Translations under genes and position numbers: made by a program
NCBI RefSeq assembly: GCF_009735625.1
Contig: NZ_CP046244.1
Location: forward strand, 2,108,001 to 2,172,000
Direction: 5' to 3'
From: Moorella glycerini
GTDB taxonomy: Bacteria; Bacillota; DSM-521; Neomoorellales; Neomoorellaceae
DNA: 64,000 nucleotides
Shown here: positions 17,121-25,253 of the stretch, in pieces
How positions within the stretch are numbered: position 1 is the first letter of the stretch
Layout of the letters: every line of letters begins with the position of its first letter
Notes under the pieces: generated by a model
Databases searched by the model: none
Told to the model about the DNA's origin: nothing
Seen by the model: only the letters and a program-made list of their open reading frames with translations

Positions 17121-18131
17121 TCATTGCTCCAATTGTTTCTTCAGGGCGTTTATCTCTTCCGGGTCAAGCCCTGTGGCTTTAATAATAGTATCAATGTCAA
17201 CGTTGAGCAAAAGCAGGTTCCGGGCCACCTCCCGTTTGCCTTTCAGTTCACCTTCAAGTTCGCCTTCCAGTTTTCCTTCCAGTTTTCCTTCCATCTTGCC
17301 TTTCAACAAAGCCTGCCGCTGCATCTCTTCCAGGGTCAATTCCAGGTTGTAAATCATTCGTTCCACCTCCCAGGGATTGCTTGCGTCCAGGATGCGGTCA
17401 ACCTTTTCCCTAAAACCTTCAGGCATTCTGGGCTTGACAACGTTCCTCAACCAGCTAGTGATATGGCGGAACTCATCAGGCGTGAGGCGCTTTAATATCC
17501 CCGCCAGTTTCTGCAGCCGTCCAACAAGCTCTTCGGGCCGCATCTTTTGGTCCAGGAGAAAGACACCGGCGATCAGATTTGCCGCCCTCATAAGCTCTTC
17601 TTCTTTGTAGCGGTTGATATCAAACAGCAGGTAGCGGAAGTCCAGCAGATGCCCGCTGAAATCCTGGTAACTGTCCAGCATTTCTCTGAAGGAAAGGGCC
17701 GCCGTCCAGGATCCGACCCCGTTGTAAAGCACCGCCGGGATGATGGGCGGCAGGCGGAAATGCTTGCTCTCCCGCTCGTACTGCGGGGTGTTGTTGTAGA
17801 TCTCCCGCAAGATTTCAACCATATAAAGCAGCAGCCGGAAAGGTATCAGGTAGTCTACCGTTGACTGCAGCTCCAGCAGGACGTAAAAGATGACGTTTTT
17901 ATCCCAGGTCTTAAGCCTGTAGACGATATCGGCTTCTTTCTCGCTGAAATCCTGGAGGACGTAGGACTTGTTCACCAGGATGAGGTCGTCTGCGTCAATG
18001 GCCTCCACCCATTTTTCCCGGACAAAGGTCTTCAGCAGCTCCAGGAATACCCTTTTGTCGGCCAGGAGCTGCCTGTAACCCTTGTCGTGGGGGTGGTGGG
18101 GAGGCCGGGGCTGCCCTTCGTTTCCCGTCAA
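17121..18131 (-). CDS. Rpn-family recombination-promoting nuclease/putative transposase
   Basis: 336 aa from TTG 18131, with GAAGGTGAT upstream. The PD-(D/E)XK core is visible: FLELLKTFVREKWVEAI, then DIVYRLKTWDKNVIFYVLLE with the E-L-Q of LLELQSTVDYLIPFRLLLY. The C-terminal part contains a low-complexity KGKMEGKLEGKLEGELEG run, common in these proteins, and a helical end. The family (PF04754, RpnA-E) makes DNA breaks and promotes RecA-independent recombination. It is the only intact Rpn-type gene here and could contribute to the local rearrangements, but that is inference. Confidence 0.85.
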   Translation of the reverse strand: MTGNEGQPRPPHHPHDKGYRQLLADKRVFLELLKTFVREKWVEAIDADDLILVNKSYVLQDFSEKEADIVYRLKTWDKNVIFYVLLELQSTVDYLIPFRLLLYMVEILREIYNNTPQYERESKHFRLPPIIPAVLYNGVGSWTAALSFREMLDSYQDFSGHLLDFRYLLFDINRYKEEELMRAANLIAGVFLLDQKMRPEELVGRLQKLAGILKRLTPDEFRHITSWLRNVVKPRMPEGFREKVDRILDASNPWEVERMIYNLELTLEEMQRQALLKGKMEGKLEGKLEGELEGELKGKREVARNLLLLNVDIDTIIKATGLDPEEINALKKQLEQ

Positions 18132-18534
18132 GGGATCACCTTCTTCTGGATTTTATTATAGCATATTTCTGGAACATGGGGATACTTTTCTGAAAGCCTG
18201 CGCTTCCCGCTTACTGAATTTACAAAGAATGTTACGATTCATAGGCCGCAGCAGCAGCGATAAATGGTTTTAATACTTTCCCTGCTTCCCCTGGCAGTTA
18301 AATGTAAAAAGCAGAAACTTTTTTGCGAAGATCGGATAATTTTGGAGGAAACTGGTAGTTTGTGTCGAATTTTTAGCTTGATTAGCTTGAATGGAAACAT
18401 AGCAAAATGATAGCTTTGAGACGATGAAGCCGGGGCACATATTTCGGTCCGGCCTTTGTCCCTGGTGATACAAAGGGAGAAAACCCCTTGCTAAATTCAG
18501 AATAGATTCCGGGAGTAGAGCGCCCGAAGTTGTT
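18132..18534. other. 400-bp intergenic stretch, no gene seen
   Basis: Contains a TATAAT on the minus strand (complement of about 18155-18160), a plausible -10 for the Rpn gene without a clear -35. The rest shows short frames only, none with a ribosome site or recognisable product. Confidence 0.5.
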
Positions 18535-18642
18535 ATGGAAGTTCGCCAGGCGAAGGGGAATAAATTTACTAACCAGCAAATTGAGAACGCTTATTTACGA
18601 ATGCAAGAGTGGGGTATGCTACCGCCGGATGGAGAGGCATAA
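18535..18642 (+). CDS. Small or partial gene, 35 aa, unknown
   Basis: ATG 18535 to TAA 18642 encodes a charged helical peptide ([20 protein letters not shown]...PPDGEA). The same frame is open about 60 bases upstream without another start, so it may be the end of a lost larger gene. There is no good ribosome site. The CapD copy C fragment begins immediately after. Confidence 0.3.
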   Translation: MEVRQAKGNKFTNQQIENAYLRMQEWGMLPPDGEA

Positions 18643-18644
18643 AG

Positions 18645-18994
18645 CGCAACGTCCTGGACAGTTGGGGCACCGTCGTGCCCCTTTTCCAGCGCCAGATTGC
18701 CGCCGGCGGGCCGGTGACGGTGACCCACCCGGAGATGACCCGCTTCTTTATGACCATCCCCGAGGCGGTGCAGCTGGTCATCCAGGCCGGCGCCCTGGTC
18801 CTAATGCTACTTCCCATGAGCGGATCTTTATTGCCCGGCCGGAGGAATTCGAAGCCGCCGGGCTGGAGCGTTTCCTGTGGCTGGTCTCCCAGCCCGGTTG
18901 GCGGGCCGACATGGCCGGGGTGGAAGAACTGCTGCGCCTGGTCCTGCCTGGCTTCCGGGTAGAGAAGGGGCGGGAAATGGTGCAGGTGGGGTAA
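18645..18994 (+). pseudogene. C-terminal fragment of CapD/FlaA1-type dehydratase (copy C) with internal deletion
   Basis: Reads [35 protein letters not shown] and QAGALV, then jumps to [20 protein letters not shown] in another frame. Compared with copy A, about 140 bases (the [13 protein letters not shown] to GEGV part) are missing. It ends [17 protein letters not shown] and stop at 18994, two bases from the end of the VapC gene on the other strand. Confidence 0.85.
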
Positions 18995-18995
18995 A

Positions 18996-19457
18996 CTACG
19001 CCCTGGGAGGAAAAACATCTTTTAAAAATACTGTTCTCATATTCCCTACCGCCTGGGGAAGGGAAAGATCATTTGTGAAAAATAGCGTGGCATCTGATGC
19101 TAAAGCAGATGCCAGTTGAATGGCGTCAGGAGTTCGCACCCGGTATTTAGCGCGGATTTCTGCCCCCAGAACGGCCATTTCCAGGTTAAAATCGATCAGC
19201 TGCAAATTGGGGTAAGATTTTAGTGTGGTAATATACTGCTCGCAGACTTCTTCCAGACCCAGGGATTTGGGTTTGACTAACAGTTCGAGAAGCGTCAAAG
19301 TCGAAGTAACGGCCTGAAACGCACCTTTTTCCAGCGGATTAAACAGCTCTTCTTTTAATACCAGGGCCCAGGGGTCTGCCTGAAGCATATAAATGAAACA
19401 GTTTGTATCCAGGGCGATAACTTGATGCCCGGTTGTTATTTCTTTTATTTTTCCCAT
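18996..19457 (-). CDS. PIN-domain toxin (VapC-like)
   Basis: 153 aa. PIN acidic residues are in place: IALDTNCFIYML (Asp), LTLLELLVKP (Glu), VRTPDAIQLASAL (Asp) and FFTNDLSLPQAV (Asp). PIN toxins are Mg-dependent ribonucleases, often cutting tRNA. The start at 19457 overlaps the AbrB-type antitoxin gene by 13 bases, the normal coupling of such pairs. The first 12 residues before the PIN strand are slightly longer than usual. The partner gene is upstream, and both are read from the promoter at 19730-19758. Confidence 0.88.
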   Translation of the reverse strand: MGKIKEITTGHQVIALDTNCFIYMLQADPWALVLKEELFNPLEKGAFQAVTSTLTLLELLVKPKSLGLEEVCEQYITTLKSYPNLQLIDFNLEMAVLGAEIRAKYRVRTPDAIQLASALASDATLFFTNDLSLPQAVGNMRTVFLKDVFPPRA

Positions 19458-19693
19458 TGGTCTCTTTCCTCTTTTACATATTTGTCGGGATCAGTGCCGG
19501 CCCATACTTCTTTATGCAGCCCCCAAAGATGCTCGGCATAGCTTTTAGGTTTGGGTTCGATTATCGCTTTTTTCCCTCTTATTTTAATGATTATTTCGTC
19601 GCCTTTTTTAATGCCCAGTTGTTTTCTTATTTCAGCAGGCAGCACCATCTGACATCTCGCGCCCAGTTTAACAGTTTTTATAATGTCCAACAT
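19445..19693 (-). CDS. AbrB/MazE-type antitoxin of the VapBC-like pair
   Basis: 82 aa, with GGAGGG upstream of the ATG at 19693. The N-terminal half is a SpoVT-AbrB swapped-hairpin DNA-binding domain: TVKLGARCQMVLPAEIRKQL, GIKKGDEIIIKIRGKKAII. The C-terminal tail (AEHLWGLHKEVWAGTDPDKY) would wrap the PIN toxin. It should neutralise the toxin and repress the pair through the palindrome upstream. Confidence 0.88.
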   Translation of the reverse strand: MLDIIKTVKLGARCQMVLPAEIRKQLGIKKGDEIIIKIRGKKAIIEPKPKSYAEHLWGLHKEVWAGTDPDKYVKEERDQWEK

Positions 19694-19720
19694 TTTTCCC
19701 TCCTTGCATGAACAAAAAAT

Positions 19721-19758
19721 TTTGATCTGATCATATCAAATTTATTATGATAAAACAA
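19721..19758 (-). promoter_or_regulatory. Promoter with overlapping palindromic operator of the AbrB/PIN pair
   Basis: On the minus strand TTGTTT (complement of 19753-19758), 17 bases, then TATGAT (complement of 19730-19735). A 20-base near-perfect palindrome (arms TTTGAT and ATCAAA, core TGATCA) covers 19721-19740 and contains the -10 box. Binding there would block transcription, the usual autoregulation of these pairs. Confidence 0.7.
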
Positions 19759-19809
19759 GACGGGTTCGGCTGCATTTTTGCCGGCAGTCGCAGGAACTCG
19801 CTTTTTACA

Positions 19810-19896
19810 GATATGCGGGCCTGGGCCGGAGAAGATTTCGATCCTGAAGAATTTGATTTGGAGTCCGTAAACCGGGAGCTAAAAGCAGTCAGGTAA
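19810..19896 (+). pseudogene. C-terminal scrap of a pRiA4b ORF-3-like gene
   Basis: Reads DMRAWAGEDFDPEEFDLESV NRELKAVR and stop, matching the end of the intact gene at 20515-21084. About 28 codons remain; everything upstream is unrelated. Confidence 0.75.
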
Positions 19897-19916
19897 TAGG
19901 GAGGAAAATAGGGCAT

Positions 19917-20330
19917 GCAAATTGCCTAAATACCTGAAGGCGGATATTGAACGCGGTTTTATCCTGGCCTACTATGAATTAGTGAAAGGCTGTAGGGTAA
20001 GCCTTGATTTTCCCGGGGAAAATACTCGGTGCTGGAAGTGTTCGAGGCGGCTAAAAAAGGCGACGGGTGTGGACTTACCGGTACGGTACGAGGGCCTGAG
20101 CAAGGGTTATTTATTTTTAATATATTGCTAAAGGCTTGGCCTCGGAGCTGTAGTCCCGTCCAATTCCCCCGGCGAGCCTGCAGATGTGATTATTGTCCTC
20201 TCGGGTGAACAGGGCGAGCGGGTGACAGCGCCCCTGATATCCCTGGATGCCAGCGGTGCCCTGGGGAAGGCCCTGGTTTCAAATGTTAGGGGATCAATTA
20301 TGCCCGCCCTGATGTAGAAATTAACGCTAT
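19917..20330 (+). pseudogene. Mosaic of three gene scraps (173-aa gene, galE, 114-aa gene)
   Basis: Bases 19917-20032 repeat the first 40 codons of the gene at 7859 (LPKYLKADIERGFILAYYEL). Bases 20026-20115 match the galE end (SVLEV, KATGVDLPVRYEG) with a frame shift. Bases 20224-20320 match the start of the 114-aa gene (VTAPLISLDASGALGKALV). The joins are abrupt and lack mobile-element ends. A fused 69-codon frame (19922-20131) is a by-product, not a likely gene. Confidence 0.8.
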
Positions 20331-20514
20331 TCCTGTAGAATCAGAGGGAGAATCGCCTGTGGCCGTGTTCTGGTGTAATTTGGTCTGAGTGTAAAGGAAA
20401 CTCTATCCGTTATTCTCTAAATGGTCTCTGAACCGTACATTGTAAAAGTATCCCGAAGGAATCTTCTATAATTTGTCGAATTTCCCCTTATAGTTCTGGC
20501 AGGGGGTATCAGGA

Positions 20515-21084
20515 ATGGTTAACGGTAGTGCACTTACTAATGAAAATATTTATCAACTTAAGGTTACCTTGCAAAGGATTAAACCGCCCATCTGGCGCCG
20601 GCTACAGGTGCCCGGCGGCATTACCCTCTACAAGCTGCATAAAATCCTGCAGGTAGTTATGGGCTGGTACAATCGTCACCTCTACCAGTTTATAATCAAT
20701 GGAAACTATTATGGTGAACCGGATGATGAGTTTTTAGTGGAAGTGAAAAATGCCCGGCGGCAAAAGCTGAGAGACGTGGTCAGCCGGGAGAAGCAAAGAT
20801 TTATTTACGAGTATGATTTCGGTGACGGCTGGGAGCATGAAATCGTCGTGGAAAAGATTCTTCCGCCGGAGCCAGGGAAGCGCTACCCTGTATGCCTGAA
20901 AGGTAAACGCGCCTGCCCGCCTGAAGATTGCGGCGGTCCCTGGGGCTATGCCAGTTTGTTAGACATTCTCCAGGACCCCGGCCATCCCGATTATGAAGAT
21001 ATGCGCATTTTGGCGGGAGAAGATTTCGACCCCGAAGACTTCGATGTGGAGTTCGTAAACCAGGAGTTAAAAACCATCAAGTAA
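20515..21084 (+). CDS. Plasmid pRiA4b ORF-3-like protein
   Basis: 189 aa from ATG 20515, with GCAGGGGG upstream. Family blocks are YQLKVTLQRIKPPIWRRLQV, LYKLHKILQVVMGW, RFIYEYDFGDGWEHEIVVEK, CLKGKRACPPEDCGGPWGYA and EDFDPEDFDVEFVNQEL. PF07929 proteins are widespread, small and of unknown function. The gene is complete. The IS1380 element begins three bases beyond the stop. A near-identical copy including 60 bases of upstream sequence is at 24659, so the promoter region was duplicated too. Confidence 0.9.
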   Translation: MVNGSALTNENIYQLKVTLQRIKPPIWRRLQVPGGITLYKLHKILQVVMGWYNRHLYQFIINGNYYGEPDDEFLVEVKNARRQKLRDVVSREKQRFIYEYDFGDGWEHEIVVEKILPPEPGKRYPVCLKGKRACPPEDCGGPWGYASLLDILQDPGHPDYEDMRILAGEDFDPEDFDVEFVNQELKTIK

Positions 21085-21087
21085 TAC

Positions 21088-22782
21088 CCTGAATCCGTGA
21101 TAATAACAACTGGGTAGAACTCGCACTAACAGTAAATGGTATTAACAGTTATATTTAACATCTGCTGATACATTGAATTGGGTCTAAAGTTGATTATGTG
21201 GACGAAGGCTATTTACTCTTACCTTGGGTCCCCTGGATAAGGGAATAACAAAGTAGACCTCTCGTCCTAAGAGGCTTGGAGCCTGCTTATACAGCTAACT
21301 GGAGCTAGAAGTTCTGTATTAAGCCAACGCTTTATATAGGTACCGGAAAGCTGGATACCACGGGCTGTGCTGCCCAAATCGTAATTTGACCTGCCGGGCG
21401 TGGTGAACCAGCCGGGACGCTATGGTAATCAGGTTTTGTATAACGGTACGCAGCCGCCGGCGTTGAGCTTTCTTATTGCGCAGCGGTACCTCCTTTAGCG
21501 GGAGGCTAAACTGCCCCAGAAGCCTTAGAATGTTGTAGGCGAAAACACCCAGGTGTAGCACCAGGTCATTGGTGGCAAACTTGCCGCTGGGCAGCCGTTC
21601 CAGGTCTAAATCGTTTTTGATTTCACTGTGGAATTGCTCACTGGTGCCGTGGTCGTGGTAGAGGGTAATGATATCCTCCACCGGGTCGGGTAAAGTGGTC
21701 CAGTAGGTTTCGACCTCAATTTCCGGGACCAGGAGAAGCTGGCCGTTTCGTAATATCGTCCGCTCGGTGACCTTATACACCAGACGGACAGGGGTGTCAG
21801 CACCCTCGATTTTCACCATCTGGTGCCCCCGATAGACGGTTTTTCCCTCCCGTTCTAGGGTGGCGGTACCATTTTCCTTGGCAATGGCCAGCCAGGCCTC
21901 CGGCGTTTCCTTGCGCAGGTTACGCTTAATGATAAAATCGGCTTTGATTTCCGGGTCCAAACAGACCTGGAGATTATCCTGGCTGTCATTACCGCCATCC
22001 ATCCGTACTAAAAGTGGCAGCGAAGTGATAGCGCGAGCAAAGGTTAGAGCTTGTCGCAGGAACTCCGGCGTCCCTTTTTGGCAATGCTGTTTCCCGGCCC
22101 GCAGTTCGGTATGGACGCAGTAGCCTTCCCTACCGAGGTAGGCGAAGATAGGCGCATAACCGTCGTAGCCCTTATAGGTCCTGGAAACACCCTCTTTCTT
22201 GGAATTTGAATTATCAAAGGGAGTAACATCAATATCCAAAGGGACATATTGGCGCTTTAGTTCCCTGGAACCCAGGGTAACAGGAGTTACCGGTGCCTTA
22301 AGTTTCTTAAGGAACCTGGCCGTTTCCTCGAGGATAATCTCCTGGTAGGGTACACTATGAGCTATCATATCCAGGCGCTGGCGCAGGGTAGGGCTTGAAG
22401 GCACATCCTGAATACCCAGCGCCGCAGCGAAGAAGGGGTCATCCCGAAAAAGCTCAATATGGTCAAAATCACTGCGACCCTGGCAAAGCAGGCCCACGTA
22501 AGAGGTGATAACATCCCCGTGAGAAATATCCGGAGAAGAAACACCAGGTATCCGGGTCTTATTTAGCCTGAGTTTCAGAGCAGTATGATCAATGATTTCC
22601 CCCACCAGAGCCAGTCCGGCAACGGGGGTAAGGTGTTCATCAGACTGTTCAATGATGAATTTCATGGCCGCACCTCGCAGGTGAACATGGATTCGTTTGC
22701 CATCCAGCCTATTATACCTTATTTTTCGCGAGGTTTTGAGCCATATCCAGATATTTTGTTATTGGGTTGTCACGGATTCAGG
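21088..22782 (-). mobile_element. Complete IS1380-family element, 1695 bp
   Basis: The inverted ends begin CCTGAATCCGTGA at 21088 and, on the other strand, from 22782 inward. The 6-base direct repeat TAATAC flanks both sides (21082-21087 and 22783-22788); IS1380 elements usually duplicate 4-5 bases, so one or two of these may match by chance. One transposase gene, full length. Confidence 0.9.
21319..22665 (-). CDS. IS1380 family transposase
   Basis: 448 aa. Typical blocks are LTPVAGLALVGEIIDH at the start, DISHGDVITSYVGLLCQGRS, VPLDIDVTPFDNSNSKKEGV with the first catalytic Asp, PLLVRMDGGNDSQDNL with the second, and the Glu region YHDHGTSEQFHSEIKNDLDL. The GxSEQ.H.E.K signature is diagnostic of IS1380. 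The frame is intact and the enzyme is probably functional. Confidence 0.93.
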   Translation of the reverse strand: MKFIIEQSDEHLTPVAGLALVGEIIDHTALKLRLNKTRIPGVSSPDISHGDVITSYVGLLCQGRSDFDHIELFRDDPFFAAALGIQDVPSSPTLRQRLDMIAHSVPYQEIILEETARFLKKLKAPVTPVTLGSRELKRQYVPLDIDVTPFDNSNSKKEGVSRTYKGYDGYAPIFAYLGREGYCVHTELRAGKQHCQKGTPEFLRQALTFARAITSLPLLVRMDGGNDSQDNLQVCLDPEIKADFIIKRNLRKETPEAWLAIAKENGTATLEREGKTVYRGHQMVKIEGADTPVRLVYKVTERTILRNGQLLLVPEIEVETYWTTLPDPVEDIITLYHDHGTSEQFHSEIKNDLDLERLPSGKFATNDLVLHLGVFAYNILRLLGQFSLPLKEVPLRNKKAQRRRLRTVIQNLITIASRLVHHARQVKLRFGQHSPWYPAFRYLYKALA

Positions 22783-22888
22783 TAATACTTTAACCCGGAA
22801 ACCCACCTCATCCCCCTGGTGTTGAGGGCCATTATATCAAAGAATTTAGTCCCTTTTTGCTTTATCTGGACAAAATGAAAAACCGCGC

Positions 22889-22981
22889 TTGAGTGAAGAA
22901 GCCGCCCTGGCTTTTGCCGCGCAAGCAATCAGGGCTCTACAGCGTGAACTTCTGCTGACGACATACGGGCAAAGGCAGTGA
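22889..22981 (+). pseudogene. C-terminal scrap of an unknown small protein
   Basis: Thirty codons, LSEEAALAFAAQAIRALQRE...YGQRQ and stop, with helix-forming composition similar to the tails of small antitoxins. No start codon or ribosome site; upstream sequence is unrelated. Low certainty. Confidence 0.3.
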
Positions 22982-23004
22982 GCATACCGAAAAAGGGAGT
23001 TATT

Positions 23005-23136
23005 ATGCTTATTATGGACGAGGAAGACATGAAAACCGGTTTAACAGAGGCAGATATCCGCCAGTTGGCAGGCGAGCAAAGTTTTAAGTGGGGAATTTTA
23101 GGTGCTTTACATCCAAGATCGCTTCCTTTACAATAG
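23005..23136 (+). pseudogene. N-terminal scrap of a SWIM zinc-finger protein
   Basis: ATG 23005 after AAAAAGGGAG. It encodes 43 codons beginning MLIMDEEDMKTGLTEADIRQ, then LAGEQSFKWG. The LTEADIR.LAG..SF.(R/W)G start is typical of SWIM-domain proteins, which continue into a Cys/His zinc site. Here the frame turns foreign after about 27 codons and stops. Confidence 0.5.
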
Positions 23137-23150
23137 AATAAAAGTAAAGG
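23125..23150. promoter_or_regulatory. Inverted repeat upstream of the second AbrB/PIN pair
   Basis: CCTTTAC (23125-23131) and GTAAAGG (23144-23150), 12 bases apart, end 17 bases before the antitoxin start. This is a plausible operator for antitoxin autorepression. No convincing -35/-10 pair could be fixed around it. Confidence 0.45.
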
Positions 23151-23167
23151 ATAATGAGGTGAGAACT

Positions 23168-23425
23168 GTGCCTATTGCTAAGATATCAGCTAAAGGCCAG
23201 GTAACTATCCCGGCAGAAATACGCAAATTTTTAGGTGTCACACCGGGTACGCATCTTCGCTTTGTGATCCGGGGCAATACTGTACAGATTGAAAAGGGTG
23301 GCCAGGGGATAGCCGCTCTAAAAGGTAGTGTGCCGGTTGCTGGGGAACAAGATTTTTTGGCAGTACGTCAGCATGCTATGGGGGAGGTTGCCAGCGAAAT
23401 TGCCGGGGAAGGCAAAGACGATTGA
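23168..23425 (+). CDS. AbrB/SpoVT-type antitoxin (second VapBC-like pair)
   Basis: 85 aa from GTG 23168, with GAGGTGAGA upstream; the longer frame from 23102 lacks a ribosome site and reads through the operator. The DNA-binding part PIAKISAKGQVTIPAEIRKF LGVTPGT is typical AbrB. The C-terminus (DFLAVRQHAMGEVASEIAGE) is the toxin-binding tail. It overlaps the PIN gene by 26 bases. Confidence 0.88.
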   Translation: MPIAKISAKGQVTIPAEIRKFLGVTPGTHLRFVIRGNTVQIEKGGQGIAALKGSVPVAGEQDFLAVRQHAMGEVASEIAGEGKDD

Positions 23426-23813
23426 CGCCAACATCATACTTCGTTTTCTCTTAAATGATAACCCGCAGAAGGCTGGGCGATGTTCAGCCCTTTTACAAAG
23501 GGTTGAAAGCGGGGCAGAGCAAGTATTTTTACCCGACCTGGTCATTGCCGACGTAGTATGGACATTGGAAAAGTTTTATCGCCAACCTAAAGCGAGGATA
23601 AAAGAATTATTACTTCCTCTTTTATCCCTCCGAGGTATGCGGCTTTCCAGCAAGTCGGTGGCCAGGAAAGCGTTGGAGTGGTATGTAGAAAAAAATGTGG
23701 ATTGGACGGATGCCTTTATTGCCGCCGGAATGGCAGCTGGAAACCGGATGGAGATATATTCTTACGATCGTCATTTTGATAAGTTTCCGGAAATTAAGAG
23801 GATTGAGCCCTAA
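23400..23813 (+). CDS. PIN-domain toxin (second VapBC-like pair)
   Basis: 137 aa from TTG 23400; TTG 23388 is also possible, and GGGGGAGG lies at 23380-23387. PIN residues are KTIDANIILRFLLND (Asp), LPDLVIADVVWTLEKFY (Glu region), VDWTDAFIAAGMA (Asp) and YSYDRHFDKFP (Asp). This is a metal-dependent RNase toxin by family. It is unlike the first PIN protein in the window in length and sequence, so the two pairs are not recent duplicates. Confidence 0.87.
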   Translation: MPGKAKTIDANIILRFLLNDNPQKAGRCSALLQRVESGAEQVFLPDLVIADVVWTLEKFYRQPKARIKELLLPLLSLRGMRLSSKSVARKALEWYVEKNVDWTDAFIAAGMAAGNRMEIYSYDRHFDKFPEIKRIEP

Positions 23814-23973
23814 TACCTTGTTATATTTATTGCCTTGAGTTGGATATAACCGGCACCTTTCATGGAGCAAACAAGCTGTAAAAACGTGGGATCAGTTTGT
23901 AGTAGCTATCTTTGTACGACCGCTTTTGGCCAGTGTGGCACCCGTTTTTTGATATTCCCGAGGGGGGGTACTG

Positions 23974-24205
23974 ATGGGCATCTATCTGGGGCTGAGGGTT
24001 TTGCCAGATGCAATCGGTTGGCCATGATGGCCAAAGCAGGCATTATGCTTCCCGAAGAAGCGTGGGCGGCATTGGATTCTGAAACTGATCCGGACATCCT
24101 GGGCTTCTTGCCATTTCTCCTCCATGGTTATCAGGGTTCGGCAGTGGAGAGGGAAATGTTATGCCATCTTATTGCCAATCTGGGCGAGATCAAGCAGTGC
24201 TGGAA
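23974..24205 (+). pseudogene. Unknown gene remnant with a frameshift
   Basis: ATG 23974 after GAGGGGGGG gives MGIYLGLRVLPDAIGWP and then a stop. Another frame continues convincingly from 24025: MMAKAGIMLPEEAWAALDSE, DPDILGFLPFLLHGYQG and EREMLCHLIANLGEIKQC. A single-base change near 24024 would join them. The product is not recognised. Its 3' end is replaced by the 114-aa gene copy at about 24205. Confidence 0.45.
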
Positions 24206-24484
24206 GAGTGGACGACCAAGGGGATCAATTATGCCCGGCGCTATTTTGTGCCCATGAACCCCAATACCATTAACCAGGAAAGGGTCCGCGGCTACTTCAC
24301 CCGGGCGGTGACGAGCTGGCGGGGGGAGAGCCCTGAGACCAGGGCCATGTGGAACGCAGCCGTGCGCGGCCGGCCGCTGACGGGGCTGAATTACTACCTG
24401 GCCCAGTATATCAAGTATCTGTCCAGCCATAACGGCCAGGACCCGGCCACGCCCTTCCTGCCCCCGGGGCAGCAGCAATCCTAA
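24205..24484 (+). pseudogene. 5'-truncated copy of the 114-aa gene
   Basis: From KGINYARRYFVPMNPNT on, it matches the gene at 15915 almost throughout and ends PATPFLPPGQQQS and stop. The first 30 or so codons are lost at the join with the preceding remnant. The hairpin that follows is the intron-free counterpart of the site at 16275-16304. Confidence 0.85.
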
Positions 24485-24498
24485 AAGCCTCAGCCGGG

Positions 24499-24545
24499 AA
24501 GCGGCAGGGCCGGCGGCTTTGCCGCTTCTCCCCATGCCGGCCCTG
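24499..24545 (+). terminator. Hairpin region after the 114-aa gene copy
   Basis: AAGCGGCA (24499-24506) can pair with TGCCGCTT (24520-24527), and CAGGGCCGGC (24505-24514) with GCCGGCCCTG (24536-24545). The two pairings exclude each other. No T-run follows. Confidence 0.5.
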
Positions 24546-24658
24546 CCTTGCTATCATAGGCAAAGACGGCAATGGCCAACACCGTAAAAATATCACGAAG
24601 GAACCTTCTATAATTTGTCGAATATCCCTTTATAGTCCTGGCAGGGGAGGTATGAGGA

Positions 24659-25204
24659 ATGGTCAACGGTAGTACTCTTGCTAATGAAAATATTTACCAA
24701 CTTAAGGTTACCTTGAAAAGGATTAAACCACCCATCTGGCGCCGGATACAGGTGCCCAGCGGCATTACCCTTTACAAGCTGCATAAAATCCTGCAGGTAG
24801 TTATGGGCTGGCATAATCGTCACCTATACCAGTTTATAATCAACGGCAGCTATTACGGTGAATCGGATGGTGAGTTTTTAGAAGTGAAAAATGCCCGGCG
24901 GCAAAAACTAAAAGACGTGGTCAGCCGGGAGAAGCAAAGATTTATTTACAAGTATGATTTCGGTGACGGCTGGGAGCATGAAATTGTCGTTGAAAAGATT
25001 CTTCCACAAGAGCCAGGGAAGCGCTACCCTGTATGTCTGAAAGGCAAAGGCGCCTGCCCGCCTGAAGATTGCGGGGGGCCCTGGGGCTATGCTAGTTTGT
25101 TAAATATTCTCCAGAATCCCGGGCACCCGGAATATGAAGATATGCAGGCCTGGGTAGGAGAAGATTTCGTAACTGGCTGGCAGGACCCCCCGAAAAATGA
25201 ATAA
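24659..25204 (+). CDS. pRiA4b ORF-3-like protein with a replaced C-terminus (recombinant copy)
   Basis: 181 aa, nearly the same as the protein encoded at 20515 up to MQAWVGEDF (about residue 170). It then ends TGWQDPPKNE, a sequence from a different source: bases 25170-25250 match the end of the Wzz-like gene and the leader at 30118-30203. The acidic ending FDPEDFDVEFVNQEL is lost. The fold core DFGDGWEHEIVVEK and PEDCGGPWGYA is intact, so it may still function. GAGGTATGAGGA lies ahead of the start. Confidence 0.85.
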   Translation: MVNGSTLANENIYQLKVTLKRIKPPIWRRIQVPSGITLYKLHKILQVVMGWHNRHLYQFIINGSYYGESDGEFLEVKNARRQKLKDVVSREKQRFIYKYDFGDGWEHEIVVEKILPQEPGKRYPVCLKGKGACPPEDCGGPWGYASLLNILQNPGHPEYEDMQAWVGEDFVTGWQDPPKNE

Positions 25205-25253
25205 CTGGTCGAACTATATGGTGAAACTTACAAAAAAACTGGGAGGGATTAAC

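Noticed and set aside
19922-20131. A 69-codon fused frame as a new gene
   Set aside because: It joins the start of the 173-aa gene to an out-of-frame galE scrap; the second half does not read as a real protein.
15915-25204. Prophage
   Set aside because: The 114-aa protein looks phage-associated, but no capsid, tail, terminase, portal, lysis or integrase genes occur.
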